Shown here: positions 25,275 through 33,617 of the stretch, in pieces
Layout of the letters: each line of letters begins with the position of its first letter
How positions within the stretch are numbered: the stretch's first letter is position 1
Source of the DNA: Pseudomonas cedrina subsp. cedrina
GTDB lineage: Bacteria; Pseudomonadota; Gammaproteobacteria; Pseudomonadales; Pseudomonadaceae
NCBI RefSeq assembly: GCF_001983175.1
Contig: NZ_MNPW01000002.1
Coordinates: 186,001-250,000 of the forward strand
DNA: 64,000 bases
Reading direction: 5' to 3'
The notes under the pieces: generated by a model
Seen by the model: the letters and a program-made list of their open reading frames with translations, nothing else
Told to the model about the DNA's origin: nothing
The model's database searches: none
Position numbers and translations under genes: made by a program

Positions 25275-28200
25275 CTATGGCTGCTCCACAACCAAAATAT
25301 CATCCAGTGAAAATTCTGCCCCTGAGTAGGTACTCTTGAAGTAGATGCGCATAGGCAAGAACTGAGAGGGAACTCCGGCAGGCAATGAAAAGGTCCTCGA
25401 ATGTGAGGTCCACACACCTGGGTTAACATGGACGAACGTCTGTGACTGAGTGCCGAACTCTATGAAAACCTGGGGTTGATAGGGGTTCAGGTCCACCTTC
25501 ATCTTGAAGCTCAAGTCGTAGGTTTTACCGCTCTTGATATAAAAGGTTTTAATGACGCCGGGAGCGACAGGGCTGCCGTTATTCAGTTTTACATACCAGA
25601 AATTATTGTTATTGATATTTCTGATTACGCCCGTACCGTTGATGATATTGGCCCATCCGTTCCAGGACAATAATTCAAAGTCTGTCAAATCATAGAGCCG
25701 AAGCGCTTTGATGATGTAGTTGCTCAACGGAAAGGACTTGGCGTTCAGTTCATTTGAATTACCATCGAAAGTGACGGCTGCCTTTGCCGTAACCTGGCTG
25801 TCATCGGCGAGTGCGGTAAACCAACTGCGCATGGCCTTTTCATTCACTATCCCGTTGTCGGCTTGGGTTTGGTCGATCGGATGGCCGTTCAACAGTGTTA
25901 AGGGTATTGCACCAACACTATGGAGCCTGAGCCAGATCCGTTGGTCTTTTCTGCTCAACAGCCACCGCGCCACGTCCACCCAGCAGTCGGTGTTGAATCT
26001 GTTCAAGTCGACGATTGAGCCGGGTTTCAGGCCATTGAGTCTTGGCTGCGGCAGTGGATTGCCGCCGGGTAGTTCATCGAAGTCCAGTACGCGCAGATTC
26101 AGTGCCCTGGAGTCATCGGTGACGCCGTTGGTGGTGACATGATACAGAAGACGCAGGACGCTCCCAACGTGGTCACCGATCACACTGTTGGAGAACTTGA
26201 AATCGACGAAACCTGTGGTGGGGTTGCCGTATTGGGGCGTTATGGACGGCAGCGTCGCACCGGGTTTGCCCAGCAGTTCGAGCTTAATGAGATCGTTCGA
26301 AGACATCGGTGCAAACTGCACGCGCGCCGTCACCTCGGGAGTGTTGTCAGCAATCACCGGGCTGATCGTCGCGTTTTCGTCGTCCACCGGCGTGCTGTTG
26401 TAAACGAGGGGCGCAGGTAGATGGCGCACTGCGAGGATTTTCATGGGCACGGTGTACGAAAAGCGTGTTGCAACGCTTGGGCGGGAGCGGTCGTAGAAAA
26501 TATTCATGAATTGATTTAGCCGGATGTACTGGCGCTCGAGCGTGAAAGGCAGCGGCCGGCCTTCCCAAGTGCGTGAGACAAAGAAGGGTTGCGGCGGAGC
26601 GCTTCCTCCGTTGCCTTCAGCATGCAGGGTGACCGTATCCCCCACTTTGATATCCTTGTTGGGGTCGACCTCAATGGTGGCATCGCCGGTGGATTGGTTC
26701 AGATTAAGCACGTAATCAGGCGGCAGCGCTTCATGCACCCTCGGTTCGGGCAGTGCGGCCTCGGAGGCACCGACATAAACCGTTGTGTCCGGGGATGGCC
26801 GTATTCCCTCGCTATTCTCACTCGTATAAAAGGCTGTCAGGCTGCCCCCTGCCAATTTGGCAATATCACCCTCGGGGCCATTGACAATCGAGAACACCAC
26901 ATTGCCTGCGCCTGCATTCTTGGATTCTTCGTGGTAGTAAAACTTGCCGTTAGGGTAGCGGCCCAGCAGCTTCAGCGTGATGCGGTCAAAGAAATCCTGT
27001 CCGTGAGATTTACGGATGTCAATGTTAACGACGGGGGTATCAGCAGGCAGTGTTTCACCGACAGCCTCCCGAAATATCGGGGCGTAGAGCCCACCGGGAA
27101 GGGCGCTGCCGATCACTCTGACCTGGGTGAGGTGTGAGCCTCTATTCGGCGCGCCAAAGCGAATGCGCTCATAGCGAAGTCGAGCCTGCCCTCTGATCAA
27201 CGGGACCAGGTCGCTTACCGGGCATGGAATTTTGAGCTGGCGCGTCGTGGTGGATGTCAGGGGATCGGAACTGTAGGTTTTCTTTTTCACCGTTTGCCCA
27301 TCCACCGTCCTACCAGTGAGGGTCACCTTGATCACGTCGCCCAACAGGTAGGCGTTACCCGCGATTAGAATGATGATTGTCACGAAGGCACCAACGACCT
27401 CGTCGAGGTTGAGGATGTCTTCCGGAGCCTCATCGAAGAAGCAGTGGGGCAACAATGGCTCTGAACCATCGTTCAAGAATACCTGGATGAATTCGGGGAG
27501 CGACCAGCCGTCCGAATAGTTTCCGCACTCATCAATCACGTTCCACTCAGCGACGTGAGAGCCGCTGCCGATCTGGCGCCACTGTTCAATGCACAACCTG
27601 AAAACAATGTCGTCAAAGTTATCCGCTTCTGCCTGCGACACCTCGTGCTTGAATAATGCGTCGCCGATTTTAAGGCGAACAGCATCACGCACGGCCCGAT
27701 GGGTACGGGGTGACAATGAGGTATCGGCGGGGTAGTAGGGGACGCGAATCTCTATGCAGTTTTGCGCGTCGTCTTCTGTAACGCCAAAGTCGAGAAATTC
27801 TTGGGGAATGAGCGGCTTGGGCAGGTTCGGGTTTACAAAACTGTGGTCGTCCGGGTTTTTTCCGGCAGGTTCCACCTTATCGACCTTCAGCGTGAATTTT
27901 CTGGTTTCTCCTACCGCATTGCCGAGGCGTGTGACCTTGATGAACGCGGTGACAATGCCATCGGTGATCACATTTTGGGGTACGAACAGCACAATCAACT
28001 CAGCATTATCCACTTCATGCTGATGGATGGTGGTGGACGCGACGGCTTTGGTCAGATCACCAAAGAACAGTTCCACGAAATCCAGCGCTGCCATTTCCAG
28101 AAATGGCAGCAAGGCGATCAGTAGTCCCTCGATATGGGTCGTTATTGCGGCGAGATTGATACCTGCATCGACGCCTTGCACCGGCTGGGTACTTGCGGGG

Positions 28201-28430
28201 ATATACAATACCAAGTCTTCGAGGCGAACCTTTTTGAAGGCTTGCGTCGAGTTGAGAGATACGTCCGAGGGGCGTGGCACCAGGTAACGAGGATCAATGA
28301 AAGTACGCCGTGCAGCCTGTTTCTTTTTTTGTTGTTGCTTGGAGGCGTACGGTGCAAGCAGTGATCGCCCCTGTGCAAGCTTGATCAAGCGTTGGCCGGG
28401 CGGCGTGGAAGATTCTTCTTCGTTATCCAT
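25275..28430 (-). CDS. Large Ig-like modular protein C with C-terminal jelly-roll-like domain
   Basis: A 1051-aa unrecognised protein. The polar, Lys/Gln-rich N-terminus (KQQQKKKQAARR) has no signal peptide. The next 850 or so residues look like about seven beta-rich modules separated by Pro-rich hinges (LPEPRVHEALPP, LPAPLVYNSTP, LPQPRLNGLKPG). They share the closing strand pattern seen in proteins A and B. The last 150 residues (FELLSWNGWANI, TYDLSFKMKVDL, VHVNPGVWTSHSRTFSLP, FSLDDILVVE) read like a carbohydrate-binding jelly-roll. Start 28430 is chosen over 28463 because AGAGGG precedes it. It converges on the lipoprotein gene. Confidence 0.7.
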   Translation of the reverse strand: MDNEEESSTPPGQRLIKLAQGRSLLAPYASKQQQKKKQAARRTFIDPRYLVPRPSDVSLNSTQAFKKVRLEDLVLYIPASTQPVQGVDAGINLAAITTHIEGLLIALLPFLEMAALDFVELFFGDLTKAVASTTIHQHEVDNAELIVLFVPQNVITDGIVTAFIKVTRLGNAVGETRKFTLKVDKVEPAGKNPDDHSFVNPNLPKPLIPQEFLDFGVTEDDAQNCIEIRVPYYPADTSLSPRTHRAVRDAVRLKIGDALFKHEVSQAEADNFDDIVFRLCIEQWRQIGSGSHVAEWNVIDECGNYSDGWSLPEFIQVFLNDGSEPLLPHCFFDEAPEDILNLDEVVGAFVTIIILIAGNAYLLGDVIKVTLTGRTVDGQTVKKKTYSSDPLTSTTTRQLKIPCPVSDLVPLIRGQARLRYERIRFGAPNRGSHLTQVRVIGSALPGGLYAPIFREAVGETLPADTPVVNIDIRKSHGQDFFDRITLKLLGRYPNGKFYYHEESKNAGAGNVVFSIVNGPEGDIAKLAGGSLTAFYTSENSEGIRPSPDTTVYVGASEAALPEPRVHEALPPDYVLNLNQSTGDATIEVDPNKDIKVGDTVTLHAEGNGGSAPPQPFFVSRTWEGRPLPFTLERQYIRLNQFMNIFYDRSRPSVATRFSYTVPMKILAVRHLPAPLVYNSTPVDDENATISPVIADNTPEVTARVQFAPMSSNDLIKLELLGKPGATLPSITPQYGNPTTGFVDFKFSNSVIGDHVGSVLRLLYHVTTNGVTDDSRALNLRVLDFDELPGGNPLPQPRLNGLKPGSIVDLNRFNTDCWVDVARWLLSRKDQRIWLRLHSVGAIPLTLLNGHPIDQTQADNGIVNEKAMRSWFTALADDSQVTAKAAVTFDGNSNELNAKSFPLSNYIIKALRLYDLTDFELLSWNGWANIINGTGVIRNINNNNFWYVKLNNGSPVAPGVIKTFYIKSGKTYDLSFKMKVDLNPYQPQVFIEFGTQSQTFVHVNPGVWTSHSRTFSLPAGVPSQFLPMRIYFKSTYSGAEFSLDDILVVEQP

Positions 28431-28533
28431 GATGGAACCCTCTGCAGTCAGTGAGGAACTCAATGTCTACGGCCCATTTACTGAGTGGGAGTAGCTGCGA
28501 AGAGGTGTAACGCGGAACTCGGGGGGCAACCAG

Positions 28534-28549
28534 CTGTGAGAATTGACAG
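28534..28549. repeat. CTGTCA-N4-TGACAG palindrome, copy 4
   Basis: CTGTGAGAATTGACAG, one mismatch between arms, about 104 nt upstream of the protein C start. This is nearly the same distance as copy 1 from the protein A start. Confidence 0.55.
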
Positions 28550-28568
28550 TGCCGACAAACGGTAACGG

Positions 28569-28584
28569 TTGTCAGGGTTGACGA
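28569..28584. repeat. Degenerate CTGTCA-N4-TGACAG palindrome, copy 5
   Basis: TTGTCAGGGTTGACGA lies 19 nt beyond copy 4 and overlaps the stop codon of the abrB-type gene. It is the weakest match of the set. Confidence 0.4.
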
Positions 28585-29600
28585 TTCCAATACCGGAACA
28601 ATGGCTCCGCCAGAAACAGTACAAATAACAATCGCATCACCTGCATGGCCGTGACCAGTGGTACCGACAATTGCAGGGTTTCGGCGGTGAGGCTCATTTC
28701 GGCAATACCGCCGGGCATCATGCCCAGGGTCAGCGAGCGCAGGTCCAGGTGGGTCAGGGCACTCAGGCCCACAGCCGCCAATGTCGCCAGCGCCATGGTC
28801 AAGGCGGTGCCGATCAACGTGCGGGCCATGAAGGATGGAGCCCTGCGAAAGAACTGTCGGTTGAAGTGGCAGCCCAACCCGCTGCCGATCAACCACTGGC
28901 CAATCTGGCTGCCGCCGTCGGGCAAACCGATATGCAAGTCCCAGACGACACTGGCCGTCGCACTCACCAGCAACGGCCCGAACAGCCAGGGATTGGGCTG
29001 GCGCAAACGCTGCCAGCCCCAGGCCACCAGCGCGCCCATCGGAAACAGCATCAAAAGCCAAGTCCAGCTCACCGGTGCCGGGTGAAACTGCGGTGTCCCG
29101 CCTTCAAGCAAATACTTGAAGATCGCCGGCACACACAGCACCACCACCAGCACCCGCAGACTTTGCCCCGCCGCCACACGGCTGAGCACCGCGCCGTTGC
29201 GCGCACCGAGGTTGACCATCTCGCCGGAGCCGCCCGGCATGCTCGAAAAAAACGCCGTGGCGCGGTCTTCGCCGCTGCGACGCATCAACCACACACCGAC
29301 CACGCTCGACAGGCTGGTGACCAGCGCGCCGAAGAAGATCAGGCCGAAGTGGCTCATCACCTGCTCGATCACCACCGGTGTGAAGTGCAGGCCGATGCCG
29401 ATGCCCACCACCCATTGGCCGCATTTGCGCCCGCCGGGAATCTCCGCCAATTGCCACGGCGTGAGGCAGCGCACCAGGATGATCGCCAGCAACGAGCCGA
29501 CCATGTACGGCAACGGCCAGCCGACGAGGCTGGCCAGGTAACCGCCGGTCAGGCCGACCAGCGGTGTTCCCCACCAATGTTTAAAAGTGACCTCAGACAT
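28572..29600 (-). CDS. AbrB family membrane protein (putative ammonia monooxygenase family)
   Basis: A 342-aa inner-membrane protein with about ten hydrophobic helices in two repeated halves. WPLPYMVGSLLAIILVRCL near the start and GMMPGGIAEMSLTAETL near residue 275 are hallmarks of the PF05145 AbrB family. The family names (AbrB, ammonia monooxygenase) are historical; these are probably transporters. Its ATG overlaps the tctA stop by 8 nt, placing it last in the tctCBA operon and implying a role with citrate or a related tricarboxylate. Confidence 0.82.
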   Translation of the reverse strand: MSEVTFKHWWGTPLVGLTGGYLASLVGWPLPYMVGSLLAIILVRCLTPWQLAEIPGGRKCGQWVVGIGIGLHFTPVVIEQVMSHFGLIFFGALVTSLSSVVGVWLMRRSGEDRATAFFSSMPGGSGEMVNLGARNGAVLSRVAAGQSLRVLVVVLCVPAIFKYLLEGGTPQFHPAPVSWTWLLMLFPMGALVAWGWQRLRQPNPWLFGPLLVSATASVVWDLHIGLPDGGSQIGQWLIGSGLGCHFNRQFFRRAPSFMARTLIGTALTMALATLAAVGLSALTHLDLRSLTLGMMPGGIAEMSLTAETLQLSVPLVTAMQVMRLLFVLFLAEPLFRYWNRQP

Positions 29601-31107
29601 CGGCCAGGGCACGACGCTGCAAGGCACGTTTACGGTAGATGCGCACCAGCGGGAACATCAGCATCAACGCGGTCAGTACCCATACACCAAAGGTGATCGG
29701 GCTCGACCACAGGATCTCCAGCGCGCCGTTGGAGATCGACAGCGCCCGGCGCAGGTTCTGCTCCATCAGGCCGCCGAGGATAAAGCCCAGCAGCACCGGC
29801 GACAGCGGGAAGTCGAGCTTGCGCAGGATGTAGCCGAAGATGCCGATGCCGACCATCAGGAACAGGTCGAAGGTGGTGGCGTGCACCGCGTATACACCGA
29901 TCGCGGTGATGATGGCGATCACCGGCACCAGCGCCCAGTTCGGCACGGCGAGGATACGGGTGAAGATGCGGATCATCGGGATGTTGAGGATCACCAGCAT
30001 GATGTTGGCGATGAACAACGAGGCGATCAGGCCCCAGACAATGTCCGGTTGCTGCTGGAACAGCAGCGGGCCCGGGGTGATGTTGTACAGCGACAATGCG
30101 CCGATCATCACCGCCGTGGTGCCCGAACCAGGCACGCCCAGGGTCAGCATCGGCACCAGCGCACCGCAGGCAGAGGCGCCGATCGCGGTTTCCGGCGCGG
30201 CGAGACCGCGCATGTCGCCCTGGCCGAATTTACCGCTGGCACCGGCCAGGCGTTTCTCGGTCATGTAGGCAACGGCCGAGGCCAACGTTGCACCCGCGCC
30301 CGGCAGCACACCCATGATGAAGCCGAGCAGGCCGCAACGGATGTTGACTACGAAAACGGAAGACGCTTCCTTCAGGTTGAACATCATCCGTCCGGTGGCC
30401 TTCACGGCCTCCTGGCCACGGTGGGTTTTTTCCAGCAGCAACAGGATCTCGCTGATGGAGAACAGACCCAGCACCAACACCACGAACTGGATGCCGTCGG
30501 TCAGGTGAATGTTATCCCCGGTAAAACGGTACACGCCGCTGTTGGCGTCGATGCCCACGGCCGACAGGAACAGGCCGATCAACGCCGCCACGAAGGTCTT
30601 CAAGGGTTTGTCACCGGCCATGCCGCCCAGACAGACAATCGCGAACACCATCAGTACGAAATATTCCGCCGGGCCGAAGGCAATCGCCCATTTGGCCAGC
30701 AGCGGCGCAAACAGCACCATGCCGCAGGTGGCGATGAATGCGCCGATGAACGAACTCCAGGCCGACAATGACAGGGCCACGCCGGCCAGGCCTTTGCGGG
30801 CCATCGGGTAGCCGTCGAGGGTGGTCATCACGGTGGAGGCTTCGCCCGGAATGTTCAGCAGGATCGAGCTGATACGGCCGCCGTACTCGCAACCCAGGTA
30901 CACGGCGGCCAGCAGGATCAGCGCCGACTCCGGCGGCAGGCCGAGGGCGAAGGCGATGGGTATCAACAGCGCCACGCCGTTGATCGGCCCCAGGCCCGGC
31001 AACAGGCCGACCACGGTGCCGATCAAGGTGCCGCACAACGCGGTTATGAGGTTGTAAGGGGACAGTGCAACGCCGAAGCCCTGGCCCAAGTAGCCGAAAG
31101 TATCCAT
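29593..31107 (-). CDS. tctA: Tripartite tricarboxylate transporter, large membrane subunit
   Basis: A 504-aa permease with about 12 helices. The conserved GTLIGTVVGLLPGLGPINGVALLIP and a second, related pseudo-repeat (GFIMGVLPGAGATLAS) identify TctA. It imports citrate or similar acids with TctB and the periplasmic TctC, driven by the ion gradient. The start at 31107 is 1 nt after the tctB stop; a longer in-frame start would overlap tctB. Operon order tctC-tctB-tctA-abrB is the usual one. Confidence 0.93.
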   Translation of the reverse strand: MDTFGYLGQGFGVALSPYNLITALCGTLIGTVVGLLPGLGPINGVALLIPIAFALGLPPESALILLAAVYLGCEYGGRISSILLNIPGEASTVMTTLDGYPMARKGLAGVALSLSAWSSFIGAFIATCGMVLFAPLLAKWAIAFGPAEYFVLMVFAIVCLGGMAGDKPLKTFVAALIGLFLSAVGIDANSGVYRFTGDNIHLTDGIQFVVLVLGLFSISEILLLLEKTHRGQEAVKATGRMMFNLKEASSVFVVNIRCGLLGFIMGVLPGAGATLASAVAYMTEKRLAGASGKFGQGDMRGLAAPETAIGASACGALVPMLTLGVPGSGTTAVMIGALSLYNITPGPLLFQQQPDIVWGLIASLFIANIMLVILNIPMIRIFTRILAVPNWALVPVIAIITAIGVYAVHATTFDLFLMVGIGIFGYILRKLDFPLSPVLLGFILGGLMEQNLRRALSISNGALEILWSSPITFGVWVLTALMLMFPLVRIYRKRALQRRALADV

Positions 31108-31108
31108 G

Positions 31109-31567
31109 TCAGTTCTCCAGAACGTCGAGCAGGCCAAGGGGCAGCGGCACATCCATGACTTTATCGAACAGCAGGTAAAGACCGATGGCCATCAGGCCGA
31201 CGATCACCACGCTGGGCAACCAGCGGCCGCCATACAGGCGTGCCATCGGGATGCCGATCAGCAGGCTGCTGAGGATGAAACCCAGGGGTTCGAAGGTGCC
31301 GGCGAACACGATCAACAGCGCGACGCACACGCCGATCTTGATCAGCGTGGCGCGGTCCAGCGCCGGTTCTTCTTCGGTGTGTTTGGTCGCTTGCGGGCGA
31401 ATCAGCATGTAGATCAGCGCCAGGCTCATCAGCCCGAGCATCAGCAGCGGGAAGGCGCGTGGCCCGACCGGCTCGTAGGAAAAGGCTGCCTGATACGGCC
31501 AGGCCATCAGCGCCAGGCCGGCGCAGGCCAGCAGCAGCACGGCGGCAAAAATGCGTTGTATGAGCAT
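31109..31567 (-). CDS. tctB: Tripartite tricarboxylate transporter, small membrane subunit
   Basis: A 152-aa protein with four hydrophobic helices and a charged central loop (KHTEEEPALDRA). The family signature YEPVGPRAFPLLMLGLMSL lies near residue 31. It is the small membrane partner of TctA. It follows tctC across a 160-nt gap that contains a REP pair, so the operon may have altered mRNA stability there. Confidence 0.9.
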   Translation of the reverse strand: MLIQRIFAAVLLLACAGLALMAWPYQAAFSYEPVGPRAFPLLMLGLMSLALIYMLIRPQATKHTEEEPALDRATLIKIGVCVALLIVFAGTFEPLGFILSSLLIGIPMARLYGGRWLPSVVIVGLMAIGLYLLFDKVMDVPLPLGLLDVLEN

Positions 31568-31591
31568 AGGACACTCCTGCGCCACGCACTA

Positions 31592-31704
31592 TAGGAGCGA
31601 GCTTGCTCGCGAAAAACGTCAACGATAACGCGTGCATTCTGGATATACGCGGTGCCTGTGAGGTCTTCGCGAGCAAGAACTAGGCGTCCCCCTCGCTCCT
31701 ACAG
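31592..31704. repeat. Inverted pair of REP elements between tctC and tctB
   Basis: TAGGAGCGAGCTTGCTCGCGAA (31592-31613) faces a reverse copy ending CTCGCTCCTACAG (31665-31704). The reverse copy carries about 14 extra bases (AACTAGGCGTCCCC) in its centre. The pair can fold into one long hairpin, as REPINs do in this group. Confidence 0.85.
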
Positions 31705-31731
31705 TTACAGTGGCATTGCGGACGGGGGCGA

Positions 31732-32715
31732 TTACTGGATCAGGCCGAACTCTTTGGCCAGTACTTTGTAGTCCGCCACCTGTTTCTTCACGTAGGTGTC
31801 CAGCTCCGGGCCGGTCATGGCGAACGGGAACAGCTCGCGCTGGTCACGCAGCTTGGCGAACTCTTCGGAGGCCAGCAGCTTGTCGAAGGCGTCTTTCCAC
31901 CAGGCGTAGTCGGCATCGCTGACTTTTGGCCCGAGGTAGAAACCGCGCACCACTGGCCAGACGATGTCGTAGCCTTGCTCTTTGGCGGTCGGAATGTTCT
32001 TCATTTCCGGCTCGTCCAGGCGTTTCTCGGAGAACACCGCCAGCAGGCGCATGTCGCCGCTCAGGATGTGCGGCATGGAGTCGGAGATGTCGGTACTGCC
32101 CACCTGGATATGACCACCGAGCAGGGCGGTGGCGATTTCACCGCCGCCTTCCATGGCCACGTAACGCAGCTCGCGTGGGTTGATCCCGGCGGCCTTGGCG
32201 ATCAGCGCGGTTTGCATCCAGTCCTGGCTGCCGACGGTGCCGCCGGAACCGATCACGACGCTGCCCGGATCTTTTTTCAAGGCTTGGACCAGATCGTCGA
32301 GGGTCTTGTAGGGCGAGTCGGCTTTCACGGCGATGGCACCGTAGCTGGTGCCGACTGCTGCCAGCCAACGCACGGCGCTCTCATCGAAGCGCCCGAACTT
32401 GCCCTGTGCCAGGTTCAACAGCGAACCGCTGGACCACGCCACCAGGGTGCCGCCGTCCGCCGGGCGCTGGGCGACCACGGCGTTGTACGCCACCGCGCCT
32501 ACGCCACCTGGCATGTAGGTCACGCGCATCGGTTTGCTCAACAGTTTTTCGTTGACCAGTGCGCTTTGCACCAGTTTGCAGGTCAGGTCGAAACCGCCGC
32601 CAGGGGAGGCCGGGGCGATGCATTCGGGGCGCTTGGGTTCTTCGGCGGCCAGCAGGTGGCCGGCGAACAGCATGCAGCCGGCAGCGAGGGCGAGTTTACG
32701 TAGGGGGAACGTCAT
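31732..32715 (-). CDS. tctC: Tripartite tricarboxylate transporter periplasmic binding protein
   Basis: A 327-aa substrate-binding protein. The signal peptide (1-24) ends GHLLAAEE. The mature protein has the Bug/TctC fold with ECIAPASPGGGFDLTCKLVQ near 34, GGVGAVAYN near 72, and DYAWWKDAFDKLL with Pro-rich terminal helices. It delivers citrate or a related tricarboxylate to TctAB. ATG 32715 follows GGAGACACAC. The divergent tctDE pair probably activates it in response to the same ligand. Confidence 0.93.
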   Translation of the reverse strand: MTFPLRKLALAAGCMLFAGHLLAAEEPKRPECIAPASPGGGFDLTCKLVQSALVNEKLLSKPMRVTYMPGGVGAVAYNAVVAQRPADGGTLVAWSSGSLLNLAQGKFGRFDESAVRWLAAVGTSYGAIAVKADSPYKTLDDLVQALKKDPGSVVIGSGGTVGSQDWMQTALIAKAAGINPRELRYVAMEGGGEIATALLGGHIQVGSTDISDSMPHILSGDMRLLAVFSEKRLDEPEMKNIPTAKEQGYDIVWPVVRGFYLGPKVSDADYAWWKDAFDKLLASEEFAKLRDQRELFPFAMTGPELDTYVKKQVADYKVLAKEFGLIQ

Positions 32716-32945
32716 GTGTGTCTCCATTTATTGTTCTTATTTGGCGAAAACGCTTCGAGGCGTTTTTCGGGTGCTATCGCTCAATAGCTTGGCGGGCGTA
32801 ACCTGCCGTCGCCTGATGCTAAACGGCGAAGCTTTCAGTAACCTTTCAACTGCCTTTCACTGTTTTCGGGCTTCACAGGGCAGTCGGCGCCTGTAAACTG
32901 CCTCGCAAAGCGTGGCGCCGACCACCCCGAATAAGGTAGAAATCC

Positions 32946-33617
32946 ATGCGTGTCCTTCTGGTAGAAGACCACCTGCAGCTCGCCGAAAGTGTGGCCCAGG
33001 CGCTCAAGAGCACGGGTTTGACCGTCGATGTGCTGCACGATGGCGTGGCCGCGGACCTGGCCCTGAGCAGCGAGGAATACGCGGTTGTCATCCTCGATGT
33101 GGGCTTGCCGCGCATGGACGGTTTCGAGGTGCTCGCACGTTTGCGGGGCCGTGGAAAAAACCTGCCGGTGCTGATGCTGACCGCGCGCAGTGATGTGAAG
33201 GACCGCGTTCACGGCCTGAACCTGGGGGCTGACGACTACCTCGCCAAACCTTTCGAGCTGACGGAGCTGGAAGCGCGGGTCAAGGCGCTGCTGCGACGCA
33301 GCGTGTTGGGCGGGGAGCGGCAGCAGACCTGCGGCGTGCTGGTCTACGACCTCGATACCCGGCGGTTCACCGTCGGCGGCGAGCTGATGACGCTCACCTC
33401 CCGTGAACAGGCGGTGCTCGAAGCGCTGATCGCCCGCCCGGGACGGGTGATGAGCAAGGAGCAGTTGGCCTCCCAAGTGTTCGGCCTGGACGAAGAGGCC
33501 AGCCCCGATGCCATCGAAATCTACGTGCACCGCCTACGCAAGAAACTTGACGGCCAGCCTATCGCCATCGTGACCTTCCGGGGCCTCGGCTATTTGCTGG
33601 AAGCCCGCGATGCATAA
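32946..33617 (+). CDS. tctD: Response regulator TctD (OmpR family)
   Basis: A 223-aa response regulator. The receiver (1-115) has acidic residues VEDH, the phospho-acceptor in ILDVGLPRMDG near residue 51, and conserved LTAR and KPF. The winged-helix OmpR domain (130-220) ends FRGLGYLLEA. It overlaps tctE by 8 nt. In other bacteria TctD activates the tctCBA operon in response to tricarboxylates; the divergent arrangement here supports that role. Confidence 0.92.
   Translation: MRVLLVEDHLQLAESVAQALKSTGLTVDVLHDGVAADLALSSEEYAVVILDVGLPRMDGFEVLARLRGRGKNLPVLMLTARSDVKDRVHGLNLGADDYLAKPFELTELEARVKALLRRSVLGGERQQTCGVLVYDLDTRRFTVGGELMTLTSREQAVLEALIARPGRVMSKEQLASQVFGLDEEASPDAIEIYVHRLRKKLDGQPIAIVTFRGLGYLLEARDA

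Noticed and set aside
29587..30771. 394-codon plus-strand frame opposite tctA
   Set aside because: Asp/His/Gln/Arg-rich translation typical of antisense frames in high-GC genes.
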